Assembly (NCBI RefSeq): GCF_000192745.1
Contig: NC_015259.1
Location: forward strand, 495,001 to 559,000
DNA from: Polymorphum gilvum SL003B-26A1
GTDB lineage: Bacteria; Pseudomonadota; Alphaproteobacteria; Rhizobiales; Stappiaceae
Length of the DNA: 64,000 bases
Reading direction: 5' to 3'
In this document: piece by piece, positions 17,447 to 25,623 of the stretch
How positions within the stretch are numbered: position 1 is the first letter of the stretch
Layout of the letters: the number at the start of each line of letters is the position of its first letter
Translations under genes and position numbers: made by a program
Notes under the pieces: model-generated
What the model was told of the DNA's origin: nothing
What the model saw: the letters and a program-made list of their open reading frames with translations, nothing else
The model's database searches: none

Positions 17447-18931
17447 GTTCGCCCTGAAAAACTCCCGGAACCCTTGTCGTTCGGGGATTCCCATCGGGTT
17501 TGAAGTATTGGAGAATGCCAGAAATCGATCCCGACCCCGTTGATTTCTGGTGTTTTTGCCATGCGCCCATCCCGCCCCTCATCCGGCAAGAAAGATCTCT
17601 TTCGCGAGCGTCTCGACGCGATCATCAATGCCCGCCATCCGCTGGCGCGATTGTCGGAGGTGATGACGTGGTCACGGTTCGATGAAGCCTTTGGCGGCTT
17701 TTACCGCCCGGTCGGTAGGCCGGCCAAGCCGACGCGACTGATGGTGGGTCTGCACTACCTCAAGCACGTCCACGACCTTTCGGACGAGGAAGTGGTCGAT
17801 CGATGGGTGGAGAATCCGTATTGGCAATTCTTCTGCGGCTTCGAGTTCTTCCAGCACGAGGCGCCGATCGACGCCAGCACGATGACGCGCTGGCGCAAGC
17901 GGATCGGGCCGGAGGGGCTCGAGCAGATGCTGAAGGCGAGTGTTGACGTTGCGCTCGACACCGGGGTCGCCACGGCCAGTTCGCTGGAGAGGATCACCGT
18001 CGACACTACGGTGCAGCCGAAGGCGATCGCTCATCCAACCGACAGTCGGCTTTACCTGAAGGCGATCCAGATCCTCGTCCGCCAGGCGAAGCGGCATGGG
18101 ATCGTGCTCCGGCAAAGCCACACCCGGCTGGCCAAGGCCGCGGCGGTGCGGGCGGGTCGCTATGCCCATGCCCGGCAATTCCGCCGGATGCGCCGCGAGT
18201 TGAAGAAACTGCGCACCTATCTCGGCCGGGTGTTCCGCGACATCGGCCGCAAGATCGCCGGTAATGCCGAACTCGAGGCCAGGTTCGCCCGACTGCTCGG
18301 GCTCGTCGAGCGGCTGCTCACCCAGAAACCGAAAGACAGCAACAAGCTCTATTCGCTGCATGCGCCCGAGGTGGTCTGCATCTCGAAAGGCAAGGCACGC
18401 ACCCCTTACGAGTTCGGCTGCAAGGTGGGGATTGCAACCACCAACCGGGAAGGCCTCGTGCTGGCCGCCAAGTCCTTTGAGGGCAATCCGTATGATGGCC
18501 ACACGCTGGCGGCGACCGTCGACCAGGCCGTGGACATCGGCGGCGTCGACCCAGAGCGCATCTACGTCGACAAAGGCTATCGCGGCCACGACTATGCCGG
18601 CGCGGGCTCGGTGATGATCGCCGGCAGCAAGCGCGGCCTGACCGCCACGATGAAACGGGAACTCAAGCGACGATCGGCCATCGAGGCAACCATCGGGCAC
18701 ATGAAGACCGATGGGCGACTGGACCGCAACTTCCTCCTCGGCCATGCTGGCGACGCCATCAATGCGCTGCTCGTGGCCGCCGCTCACAATCTGCGCCTGA
18801 TCCTGGCCGTCCTGGCGCTTTGGCTTGCCTCGTTCCTGCAGGCGCTCCTGCCGACAACGGCGAAACCGGATACTGCCTCCCGTCTTCGCAGGCCACATAT
18901 GTCAACGGCTTAGCCATTGTTCAGGGCGGAC
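17447..18931 (+). mobile_element. IS5-family insertion sequence (long transposase)
   Basis: Ends GTTCGCCCTGAAAAA at 17447 and, on the other strand, GTCCGCCCTGAACAA at 18931 match at 13 of 15 positions. They are flanked by the direct repeat AACTGA (17441-17446 and 18932-18937), the likely target duplication. Length 1485 bases. The insertion lies exactly at the stop codon of the upstream gene, which is kept intact. Confidence 0.85.
17561..18913 (+). CDS. IS5-family transposase
   Basis: About 450 residues. The N-terminal domain (LMVGLHYLKHVHDLSDEEVV, then YWQFFCGFEFF) is typical of IS5-type transposases, and the DDE core follows: ITVDTTVQPKAI, IYVDKGYRGHDY and the closing RRSAIEATIGHMKTDGRLDR. 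ATG 17561 (MRPSRPSSGKKDLF) is preferred over an upstream TTG. The frame is intact with all catalytic blocks, so the element could be active. Confidence 0.92.
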   Translation: MRPSRPSSGKKDLFRERLDAIINARHPLARLSEVMTWSRFDEAFGGFYRPVGRPAKPTRLMVGLHYLKHVHDLSDEEVVDRWVENPYWQFFCGFEFFQHEAPIDASTMTRWRKRIGPEGLEQMLKASVDVALDTGVATASSLERITVDTTVQPKAIAHPTDSRLYLKAIQILVRQAKRHGIVLRQSHTRLAKAAAVRAGRYAHARQFRRMRRELKKLRTYLGRVFRDIGRKIAGNAELEARFARLLGLVERLLTQKPKDSNKLYSLHAPEVVCISKGKARTPYEFGCKVGIATTNREGLVLAAKSFEGNPYDGHTLAATVDQAVDIGGVDPERIYVDKGYRGHDYAGAGSVMIAGSKRGLTATMKRELKRRSAIEATIGHMKTDGRLDRNFLLGHAGDAINALLVAAAHNLRLILAVLALWLASFLQALLPTTAKPDTASRLRRPHMSTA

Positions 18932-19054
18932 AACTGAGTTTGGTCGCTTTTTCTGAAGATTAGAAACTTCGGAGCATCGGATCTGCTGAACTTTCTTTTT
19001 ACATCGAGTGCTCGCGAAGGGCGCGACCCCCACAGTTCGCAAGGCACCCGCAAA

Positions 19055-19607
19055 TTAACAACGCAAATATGGATTGTATACCTTACGGGCCGCAGATGGA
19101 GCTTCACATGCCTCGTTGCCGCAGGCGATGGCAAAGATGCGTCCGCCGTCGAATGCGGCTTGCGGCAGCATTGTGCCGACATCGGCAATGATGGCTAACG
19201 GCGCAGCCGAAGGCTATGAACATGTCAACGAAGCACAGAATCCCAGCGTAGTGGTACTCGGCGCAATAGAACAGAAAATAGAAAGCGACGAGCATCAGCA
19301 CACAGACGGCCATGTCTGACAGTGCGGCTTGCCCCGGAACCAACACAGGAGCGACGCGAGCGCAATCGCCGCAATCAGGGGGAAAGTGACAGCGAGCGTG
19401 TTCGGGGCGTAGAACCGATCGCGCATGGACATACAATCCGCATTGCTGCGGTAACCTCCCACAGCAGGGGTTGATGAAAATCCAGACGATTGCCGTGTGA
19501 TCGACCCAATGGGCGATTAACCACAATAGGAAAAGGTAAGCCCAAGAAAGGTGCGTGGTTCGATCTTCTCTTACTTGTGGTCTATGACGCCGGTGATCGG
19601 CTGACAT
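19055..19607 (-). pseudogene. Degraded membrane-protein gene, frameshifted
   Basis: Three minus-strand frames in succession give natural-looking membrane protein sequence. Around 19470-19590: LSWAYLFLLWLIAHWVDHTA. Around 19320-19450, in another frame: APNTLAVTFPLIAAIALASL and LCWFRGKPHC. Around 19210-19310: MLVAFYFLFYCAEYHYAGIL. Then near 19055-19190: PLAIIADVGTMLPQAAFDGG, ending YNPYLRC at a TAA. No single frame covers all of it, so at least two frameshifts are needed. I do not recognise the family. The alternative is two small genes plus shadow frames. Confidence 0.4.
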
Positions 19608-19691
19608 CCATTACGGGGCATGGCTATCCCTATTTCCAACTGTGCTGAGCTGATGCGCACTCGTCAGCCGCAGCGCCGAGGCGACGAAGTG

Positions 19692-20891
19692 TCACCAGTC
19701 TCCGAAGTCGTCGTCGCCGCCGGAGCAGTAAATTCCCCCGCAACTCGCTCGACAGACGCCGTTGCAGCACACCTGGCAGGAGGTGAAGCCCGAGGTGGAA
19801 CCGGATAATTCTGATGCCCATTTTCCGACCTTTCGGATGTAAACATCTTGGGCGTTTACATTATTGCCGACAACGGCATCGTTGTTTTCAAGATTGAGGT
19901 AGAGCGGCCATTGGCCGTTCGTTTGGCACCAGCTGGTACTTCCCGTTCCGCACCCGCGCAGGAAGTACATGAGGTTCGAGTTTACGTGGACCATGCCGGA
20001 TCTATTATTCGAGTCAGCAAGGAAGAGAGTGGGTGATTGGTTGCGAATTGTGATCTGTCCTGCCGTTTCTCCGCCTGCACCAAGGTTGTCGCCACTATCG
20101 GCGACGCAGGACCAAGCGCTACCGTTCCATTGCAGCTTCTGCGCTGTCCCGCAAGCGGGTGGGACTGGAACGTCGCAGTGCACGCGAGCGCCATCAGTTC
20201 GACACCAGCGGCCGTTTGTCAGTGTGCCGATCTTCGGGTCAACCTCCGTTGCAGCGGTAGCGCCGACATTATCGAATACGCAGGCCCAGGCCGTGCCCGT
20301 CCATTGCAGTTTCTGAGCGCTGGTACAGGTGGGAATGCTGCCCACGTTGCCACTGCCAACATAAAGCTGATTGGCCGTCACGCGGGCGTTCACTTGCATA
20401 TTGCTGCTGAAGGTAGATGTGCCTCCGACCGTCAAGTTTCTGGAAGCTGTGATATCGCCGTTGCGTGACATGGTCGCATTCAGCTGGCCGTTTTGACCAG
20501 CGGCAATCGTTCCATTCGCATAAAGATCCCAAGTATGAATCCCGAGGCCCCAACCCGTCGGCCAGGCAGAAAGGGATTCTGGATTGACACGCAAGCTCGG
20601 AAATACCCCTTGTCCCGTAAATGTAGCTGTTCCGTTGGTTGGATTCAGATTTAAATGAGGAATACAGTCATTTGTGTCCTTATTGGGATGCGTAGGTGCG
20701 TAAATTTTTCCAGCGGCAGTACACGCATTCATCCGCTCGTTCTCGCCCTGAAGGGTCGTCACTTGTGCACTCTGCTTGGCACCCTCTGCGCCGCCTCTCG
20801 ATGATGTTGAAAAGAATTTGCTTTGTGCGCCGACGCTTATTGCTGTAAAAGATAGAATCGCTGTTGCAATGATTATAGAGCCGCATTTCAT
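19692..20891 (-). CDS. Shufflon/PilV-type pilus tip or surface protein
   Basis: 399 residues. ATG 20891 follows AAAGGGGA; MKCGSIIIATAILSFTAISV is a signal or prepilin-like segment. The middle part carries GWGLGIHTWDLYANGTIAAG, a signature of the constant region of shufflon PilV-like proteins. Two copies of a short module follow (CTSAQKLQWTGTAWACV and CGTAQKLQWNGSAWSCV). The C-terminal tail is cysteine-rich (CQVCCNGVCRASCGGIYC) and acidic. PilV proteins sit at the tip of thin conjugative pili and choose recipients. No shufflon recombinase or inverted segments were seen, so the tail looks fixed. It fits the pilin-like gene at 13911. Confidence 0.68.
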   Translation of the reverse strand: MKCGSIIIATAILSFTAISVGAQSKFFSTSSRGGAEGAKQSAQVTTLQGENERMNACTAAGKIYAPTHPNKDTNDCIPHLNLNPTNGTATFTGQGVFPSLRVNPESLSAWPTGWGLGIHTWDLYANGTIAAGQNGQLNATMSRNGDITASRNLTVGGTSTFSSNMQVNARVTANQLYVGSGNVGSIPTCTSAQKLQWTGTAWACVFDNVGATAATEVDPKIGTLTNGRWCRTDGARVHCDVPVPPACGTAQKLQWNGSAWSCVADSGDNLGAGGETAGQITIRNQSPTLFLADSNNRSGMVHVNSNLMYFLRGCGTGSTSWCQTNGQWPLYLNLENNDAVVGNNVNAQDVYIRKVGKWASELSGSTSGFTSCQVCCNGVCRASCGGIYCSGGDDDFGDW

Positions 20892-21127
20892 AGTTGGATC
20901 CCCTTTAGTATTCCTCTTTTTTATGCAACATGATGATAGTTCAATTGGCGATTTGGCTGACGCGTGGTCAGCAACATTACCTGGAAAAAAACTATCTACT
21001 CGTGATGAGAGCGGTTTGCGCATTTGATTATAATTACACATCTTTCTTTTGGTCTACCAATTATTTACTCACAAGTAGGATCTGGACGCGTCCAGAGCCC
21101 ACTTGTGCAGGAAACTCCCTAGCGTAA

Positions 21128-22032
21128 GTGACCGTTTGAGAATGCGCGGCGGGGGTGTTCAAATCGGGGCTTCCGTGATTCACGGTGGCGATGTGGACGA
21201 AGCAAACCCGAGGCCGGATGGCCAAGATCGAACGGCGCACGAAGCGCTACCCGAGCGACCTGACCGACGCGGAGTGGGAGCGGATCGCGCCGCTCCTTCC
21301 GAACGTCGCGCGTCGCGGGCGCAAGCCGAGCGTCGACCGGCGCGAGATCCTCAACGCCATCCGCTACATGGCGCGCTCCGGCGGCGGTTGGCGGATGCTG
21401 CCGAAGGACTTTCCGCCTTGGCAGACCGTCTATTGGTGGTTCCGGCGTTTCGTGCGGCTGATGCTTTTCCGCACCATCCATGACGTGGCGCTGATGCTCG
21501 ATCGTGAGCGCGCCGGACGCGCGGCGAGCCCGGAGGGCGGCGTGCTCGACAGCCAGACGGTGAAGGCTCCCGCAGCCAAGGAGCGCGGCTTCGATGGCGG
21601 CAAGAAGATGGTGGGCCGAAAACGCCACATCGCAGTCGACACCGACGGGCGGCTTCTGATGATCAACCTGACCACGGCGGACATCTCCGACAGCGCCGGC
21701 GCTCAAGCGATACTCGCGGCTGTGCGCAAGCGCTGGCCCTGGCTCAAGCACCTGTTCGCCGACGGCGGCTACGACCGCACGCAACTCATGGACAAGGCGG
21801 CCTTCCTCGACTTCGTCGTCGAGATCGTGCGCAAGATGGAGAACCAGAAGGGCTTCGAGGTCCTGCCGAGGCGATGGGTCGTCGAGCGGACCTTCGCCTG
21901 GATGACACGATGGCGGCGCCTCGTCCGCGACTACGAGCAGCGCATCGACGTCTCCGAGGCCATGATCCACGTCGCCATGGGAAGCCTCCTCCTACGCCGC
22001 ATCAGCCATTGAGAACATTCTCAAACGGACTC
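21128..22032 (+). mobile_element. IS5-family insertion sequence (IS427/IS1031-like), nested
   Basis: Ends GTGACCGTTTGAGAATG (21128 onward) and GAGTCCGTTTGAGAATG (from 22032 inward on the minus strand) agree at 15 of 17 positions. A TAA target duplication flanks it (21125-21127, 22033-22035). Length 905 bases. It has inserted into the C-terminal coding end of an older IS3 transposase: joining the flanks restores the orfB reading frame. Confidence 0.9.
21191..22012 (+). CDS. IS5-family transposase
   Basis: About 273 residues with the N-terminal DUF4096-like region (YPSDLTDAEWERIAPLLP, then GRKPSVDRREILNAIRYMAR) and the DDE core: GGVLDSQTVKAP, LFADGGYDRTQL and VVERTFAWMTRWRRLVRDYE. Start could be 21191 or 21218. 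The single intact frame suggests a complete element. Confidence 0.93.
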   Translation: MWTKQTRGRMAKIERRTKRYPSDLTDAEWERIAPLLPNVARRGRKPSVDRREILNAIRYMARSGGGWRMLPKDFPPWQTVYWWFRRFVRLMLFRTIHDVALMLDRERAGRAASPEGGVLDSQTVKAPAAKERGFDGGKKMVGRKRHIAVDTDGRLLMINLTTADISDSAGAQAILAAVRKRWPWLKHLFADGGYDRTQLMDKAAFLDFVVEIVRKMENQKGFEVLPRRWVVERTFAWMTRWRRLVRDYEQRIDVSEAMIHVAMGSLLLRRISH

Positions 22033-23124
22033 TAAGTCCAGCCAGCGCACTATGCGAACGCGCCTCGTTATAGTCGCGCCGCCAGTTCTCGATGATCCCG
22101 CGCGCATCCTGAAACCCCAGCATCCAGTTCTGATTCAGGCTATCGTCACGAAATTTCCGTTGAAGCTTTCGATGTAGGGATTCTCCACCGGTTTACCCGG
22201 TCGGATGAAATCCAGCTTCACGACACGCCGACACGTCCATTCGTCGAGCGCCTTGCTCGCAAATTTGGGCCCGTTGTCCACCCTCAAAACCTCCGGCTTG
22301 CGAGCGTGCGCAAGCATCTAGTCGAGCGCGCCCATCACCCGCAATGACGGCAGAAAGGTATCCACCTCAATTGCCATGCACTCCCGTGTGTAATTGTCCA
22401 CAAGCGTCAGACACCTCCGGCGCCGACCCTTCGACAGAGCGTAGGCGACGAAGTCCATTGCCCAGACGACGTCCGGCCTCTTCGCTTCTTGCACCATGCG
22501 TGTCACGGCCGCGCAATTCCGTCGCCGATTGCGCTGGCGCACGGCCAGCTCTTCTTCGCGGTAGAGCCGTTGAACACGTTTGTGATTGACCATCACCCCC
22601 TGCCGCTTGGGCATCATGTACAGAAGGCGATAACCGAAACGAGGGCGTGCGCAACTTCTGACGCAGGGCACCGTCAGGGTGATTTCGTTTGTATTGATGT
22701 GTCGTCCGATTCAGGCCGACAAGCGCCGACGCGCGCCGCTCGCTAAAGTTTGCAGTTTCCATCAGCAGCGACCGCCTGGCGGCGCGCCGTCGGCGTCACC
22801 ACTTTTTTAAACCACTTCCTTCAGTCCGGCATTATCCAGCATCGTATCGGCCAGAAGCCGCTTGAGTCGGCTCTTTTCCTGCTCAAGCGCACGCAGTCGC
22901 TTCAGATCGCTCGCCAACATCCCCGACTACTTGGCTTTCTAGTGCAAATACGTCGGCTTGGACGTGCCGTGCCGACAGCTCACCCAGCTTTCGACCTCTT
23001 GCGAAACCTTGACGATCTGCTCTTCCATAAGTCTTTTCGCCTTCATGTCTCTTTGCGCCTTCGATTCCATTATCGGAGCGCAATACTCTCATTTAAACTG
23101 GCCCAGTTTTCGGGGCGCAGGTCA

Positions 23125-23392
23125 AATAATCTCCACGATAGATCAGCATTGAGTCGATGCAGAAGTAAATCTTCTTCATATTTGTCTTGTAGCAATCGCA
23201 GATGGAATGATCTCCATGGGCGACCCCTGGGCAAAACGCATCACCCACGTCGACCGCAAGACAAGGCCCTTCACCCTTGACGCGCATGTCGTCAAGAAAA
23301 TCGAAGCGCTGCTGTCGCGGCATAACGGTGTTCGCCTCCTTGTCAAAGATCGGAGGTATAAGCGCCGCAAGTAAAAATGAAATTGAAAGCAT
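23125..23392 (-). CDS. Hypothetical protein cut by the IS3 element
   Basis: The frame runs from ATG 23392 (MLSISFLLAALIPPIFDKEA, a possible signal peptide) to the IS3 edge, where it continues a few codons into IS sequence before stopping. The middle has a small cysteine cluster (CDCYKTNMKKIYFC). An internal ATG at about 23320 with AAGGAGG upstream is an alternative start. The native 3' end is lost, so the original protein is unknown. Confidence 0.4.
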
Positions 23393-23726
23393 TCGGTTTT
23401 TATATTGTTGTTATTTCATAATGGGCGTTAATAGAGATTATATCATATCGTCGTATTTTGATTTTGTAGAAAAATTTCATGTGCGGGGAATAGGCTTTCC
23501 CATGGCCTCAATCCACGTTTCTTCGGCGCACCCCTTTCCAGCGGAGTTTCATCTCGCAACGCCCCGTCAGAAGTAGGTTTTCTGCTTCGCGACATAAGAA
23601 CGCGTAACCGAACCATCTTTCTTTCCGCTTCCTCGTCTCGGACCACCTCCGGTGCTCCTTCGACGCCCTCGGTTACATCAACCCAACTTCACCAATAGGG
23701 ACCCCGACCTGGTCGGGTGATGAACC
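23393..23726. other. Intergenic region, no gene recognised
   Basis: AT-rich on the left, GC-richer on the right. One minus-strand frame (23443-23646) has an Arg-rich translation with no signature, and I treat it as spurious. No strong hairpins were noticed. Confidence 0.4.
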
Positions 23727-24230
23727 ATGATTGGAAATGCCAGCTACGCTGACGTCATCCTGATCAACCAGTGGTCGACGCGTCCGCAGATCGCCGCCAT
23801 CGTCAGAGCCGAGCATTCATGGAACCCCCATGATGTCATCGTTCGGCCCGGACTGATGAATGCGCTGATATTTCTGTGCCGAGATGTCGGCGTCGAGGAA
23901 CACCTTGCCCCGTTCCGAGACCATGTCGTCCGGCGCGCGAATGCACTCGCCCATGATCTGAAAGGGAAGGGTCCCCGCTACGCGGAGGCCCTCGCGTCAG
24001 CCAACTGCGCCCTCAAAGTGTCGCGCAGTTCTGTCCCCGGCCGTCTCACTCTCGTTTCGGCCGTCCAGAGCTTCCGCGAAGCTGTCGTCGCCGCAGGCGT
24101 ACAGGGGGTGAAAGACGCCCTCGGAGAAAGTGCGCACTGGCCTTGTCTCGACGCGACACTCGAAAAGCTGGAGGACCTTCAGCTTGCGCGCGTTCTCTAC
24201 GAAACCCTCCAAGCGAACCGTTTCATCTAA
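23727..24230 (+). CDS. Hypothetical protein
   Basis: 167 residues, soluble and mainly helical: RPQIAAIVRAEHSWNPHDVI, then GLMNALIFLCRDVGVEEHL, and a C-terminal ATLEKLEDLQLARVLYETLQ. I do not recognise a domain. The ribosome site is poor (GGGTGATGAACC). A strong terminator follows the stop by a few bases, which supports a real transcription unit. It lies between the IS-rich block and the accessory-gene run. Confidence 0.6.
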   Translation: MIGNASYADVILINQWSTRPQIAAIVRAEHSWNPHDVIVRPGLMNALIFLCRDVGVEEHLAPFRDHVVRRANALAHDLKGKGPRYAEALASANCALKVSRSSVPGRLTLVSAVQSFREAVVAAGVQGVKDALGESAHWPCLDATLEKLEDLQLARVLYETLQANRFI

Positions 24231-24235
24231 CGGGG

Positions 24236-24263
24236 AAAGTCGCCCACTTGGGCGACTTTTTTG
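24236..24263 (+). terminator. Rho-independent terminator
   Basis: AAAGTCGCCC (24236-24245) pairs with GGGCGACTTT (24250-24259), followed by a T run. It ends the 23727 gene. Confidence 0.88.
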
Positions 24264-24668
24264 TTGGCATACTCCCTATTCTTTTCACTGCATCGATGCG
24301 GACGGCCCGTTGGGCCGGAGATGATCCTGTGATCGCGCCTGGGCGCGATACCCTCTGTTTCCAGCTTGTGCCGACTGCACCGGCCAAGCCGACATCGGGC
24401 AGGATGCTCACCACGCGCACATCCCAAGGTCGCCGTCCGGCCTGCCCGCTCCATTCGGGCGGCTGACGCCGCCCTCCCGTGTTGGCCGGATGCCCCCTGC
24501 GGGGCGGCTCCCCCGGGAGCCCGGCGCAGTCGGCGCGACGCCGCCAGAGCGACTGCTGCCCTCATGGTCACTGGTTCTCCTGTCGTCGCTCGCCGCTGGG
24601 CAGAGGGTAATGCGCGGGGCGTGGGTGTCCTTCGCAGACCCGAACAACTCGACGGAGGACATGACGAC
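24264..24668. other. Leader/intergenic region before the accessory gene run
   Basis: About 400 bases, GC-rich, with many short CG palindromes but no believable gene. It sits where the other accessory genes have long leaders. I do not find the GCAACGGC/TTTCTT/AAGAAA hairpin seen at the three other leaders. The last bases hold GGAGGACATGACGAC, the ribosome site of the next gene. Confidence 0.5.
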
Positions 24669-24974
24669 ATGAACCGATTTCCCCAACTCAAACGGCTGGA
24701 GCGCGCCGAGAACCATTTGCAGGGTGTCGGCGCCTTGGCCGGTGGCCATGGCGTGGAAGCGCTGTGGTTCGATGAAACCCGGCGCATCGACCCGCGCGCG
24801 GTGCCCGATGCGCTCTATGTGAACATGGGCGACAGCTATGCGCCGACCATCGTCTATGACGTCGCCAGCGGCGAGTATCTGTTCACCAGCTGGGGCGATG
24901 TGGTGGAGGCGGCAGACGCCGCCCGCGAGGCCGAAGCGGCAAGCGCCGCCGAGGCCGCAACGGTGGAGGGCTGA
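24669..24974 (+). CDS. Hypothetical plasmid accessory protein
   Basis: 101 residues; ATG 24669 follows GGAGG by about ten bases. The sequence (NRFPQLKRLERAENHLQGVG, then VEALWFDETRRIDPRAVPDA) is soluble, with an Ala/Glu-rich C-terminal helix. Four bases separate its stop from the next start, so it begins an operon with 24978 and the DUF2958 gene. Genes of this kind recur beside ParB and DUF736 on alphaproteobacterial plasmids, but no function is known to me. Confidence 0.65.
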   Translation: MNRFPQLKRLERAENHLQGVGALAGGHGVEALWFDETRRIDPRAVPDALYVNMGDSYAPTIVYDVASGEYLFTSWGDVVEAADAAREAEAASAAEAATVEG

Positions 24975-24977
24975 CCC

Positions 24978-25208
24978 ATGGCCAGCCTCACCAACATCAC
25001 CCCCGAACACCGCGCCGCCTTCGAGGCGCTGACCAGCGGCGAATATGCCAACTTCGCCCTATTCTCCTGCTTTGCGGACGGCCAGCCCGCCGCCGCTATC
25101 TGCGCGGTGAACGAGCAGGGGGGCGCATATACCATCCGCCCGCTGTTCGTGTCGGTGACCGACACGATGCGCCTGACCGACCATGATGGACGGGAGGCCG
25201 CGCAATGA
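24978..25208 (+). CDS. Hypothetical plasmid accessory protein
   Basis: 76 residues (ASLTNITPEHRAAFEALTSG, then YANFALFSCFADGQPAAAIC). A compact, probably alpha/beta protein. It begins three bases after the previous stop and overlaps the next start by four bases, so it is translationally coupled in the operon. I recognise it only as a small protein typical of such plasmid regions. Confidence 0.7.
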   Translation: MASLTNITPEHRAAFEALTSGEYANFALFSCFADGQPAAAICAVNEQGGAYTIRPLFVSVTDTMRLTDHDGREAAQ

Positions 25209-25567
25209 TGCCGCTTCTCACGGATTGCCAGCGTGCGCGCATGCTGGCCAACGGTCGCGCCAATGCCGAACGTATCGCCGAGGACGGCAACACGCAGGAC
25301 TTCTGGCCGGTGGTGAAGCTGTTCTGCCCGTGGGGTGCAGCGACGTGGCTCCTGACGGAGATCGACCCCGAGGACGAGGATATGGCCTTCGGCCTTTGCG
25401 ACCTTGGTTTCGGATGCCCCGAATTGGGCAGCGTTCGCCTGTCGGAGCTTGCCGCCATCCGTGGTCCCGCTGGGCTGACCATCGAGCGCGACCTCCACTT
25501 CAAGCCGACCAAGAGCCTAACGGCCTATGCCGCCGAGGCGAACGAACACGGGCGCATCAGCGCCTGA
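25205..25567 (+). CDS. DUF2958 family protein
   Basis: 120 residues. Matches the DUF2958 pattern: RMLANGRANAE, DFWPVVKLFCPWGAATWLLT, EIDPEDEDMAFGLCDLGFGC and ELGSVRLSELAAIRGP. The family is common on conjugative and mobilisable plasmids, usually near DUF736 or ParB genes, and its biochemical role is unknown. Start overlaps the previous stop by four bases. Confidence 0.85.
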   Translation: MMPLLTDCQRARMLANGRANAERIAEDGNTQDFWPVVKLFCPWGAATWLLTEIDPEDEDMAFGLCDLGFGCPELGSVRLSELAAIRGPAGLTIERDLHFKPTKSLTAYAAEANEHGRISA

Positions 25568-25623
25568 CAACCCGCGCCCGCGTCACGGCGCGGGCGCTCA
25601 CCCAATCGAAAGGAAACAAACCC

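Larger units (their letters stand above)
21069..23124 (-). pseudogene. IS3-family (IS407-like) element remnant with nested IS5
   Basis: Minus-strand orfB pieces at 22135-22671 contain integrase-type blocks: RQRNRRRNCAAVTRMVQEAK, VVWAMDFVAYALSKGRR, PEVLRVDNGPKFASKALDEW and PYIESFNGNF. A TAG at 22318-22320 breaks the frame. Its C-terminus (WRRDYNEARSHSALAGL) resumes beyond the nested IS5 and stops at 21069-21071. The orfA part from 23046 down carries stop codons and ends LKRLRALEQEKSRLKRLLAD. The outer end GGCGCAGGTCA at 23124 matches IS3 termini. The element is dead. Confidence 0.8.

Noticed and set aside
17672-18898. A 408-codon frame antisense to the IS5 transposase
   Set aside because: Shadow of the transposase gene with no recognisable content.
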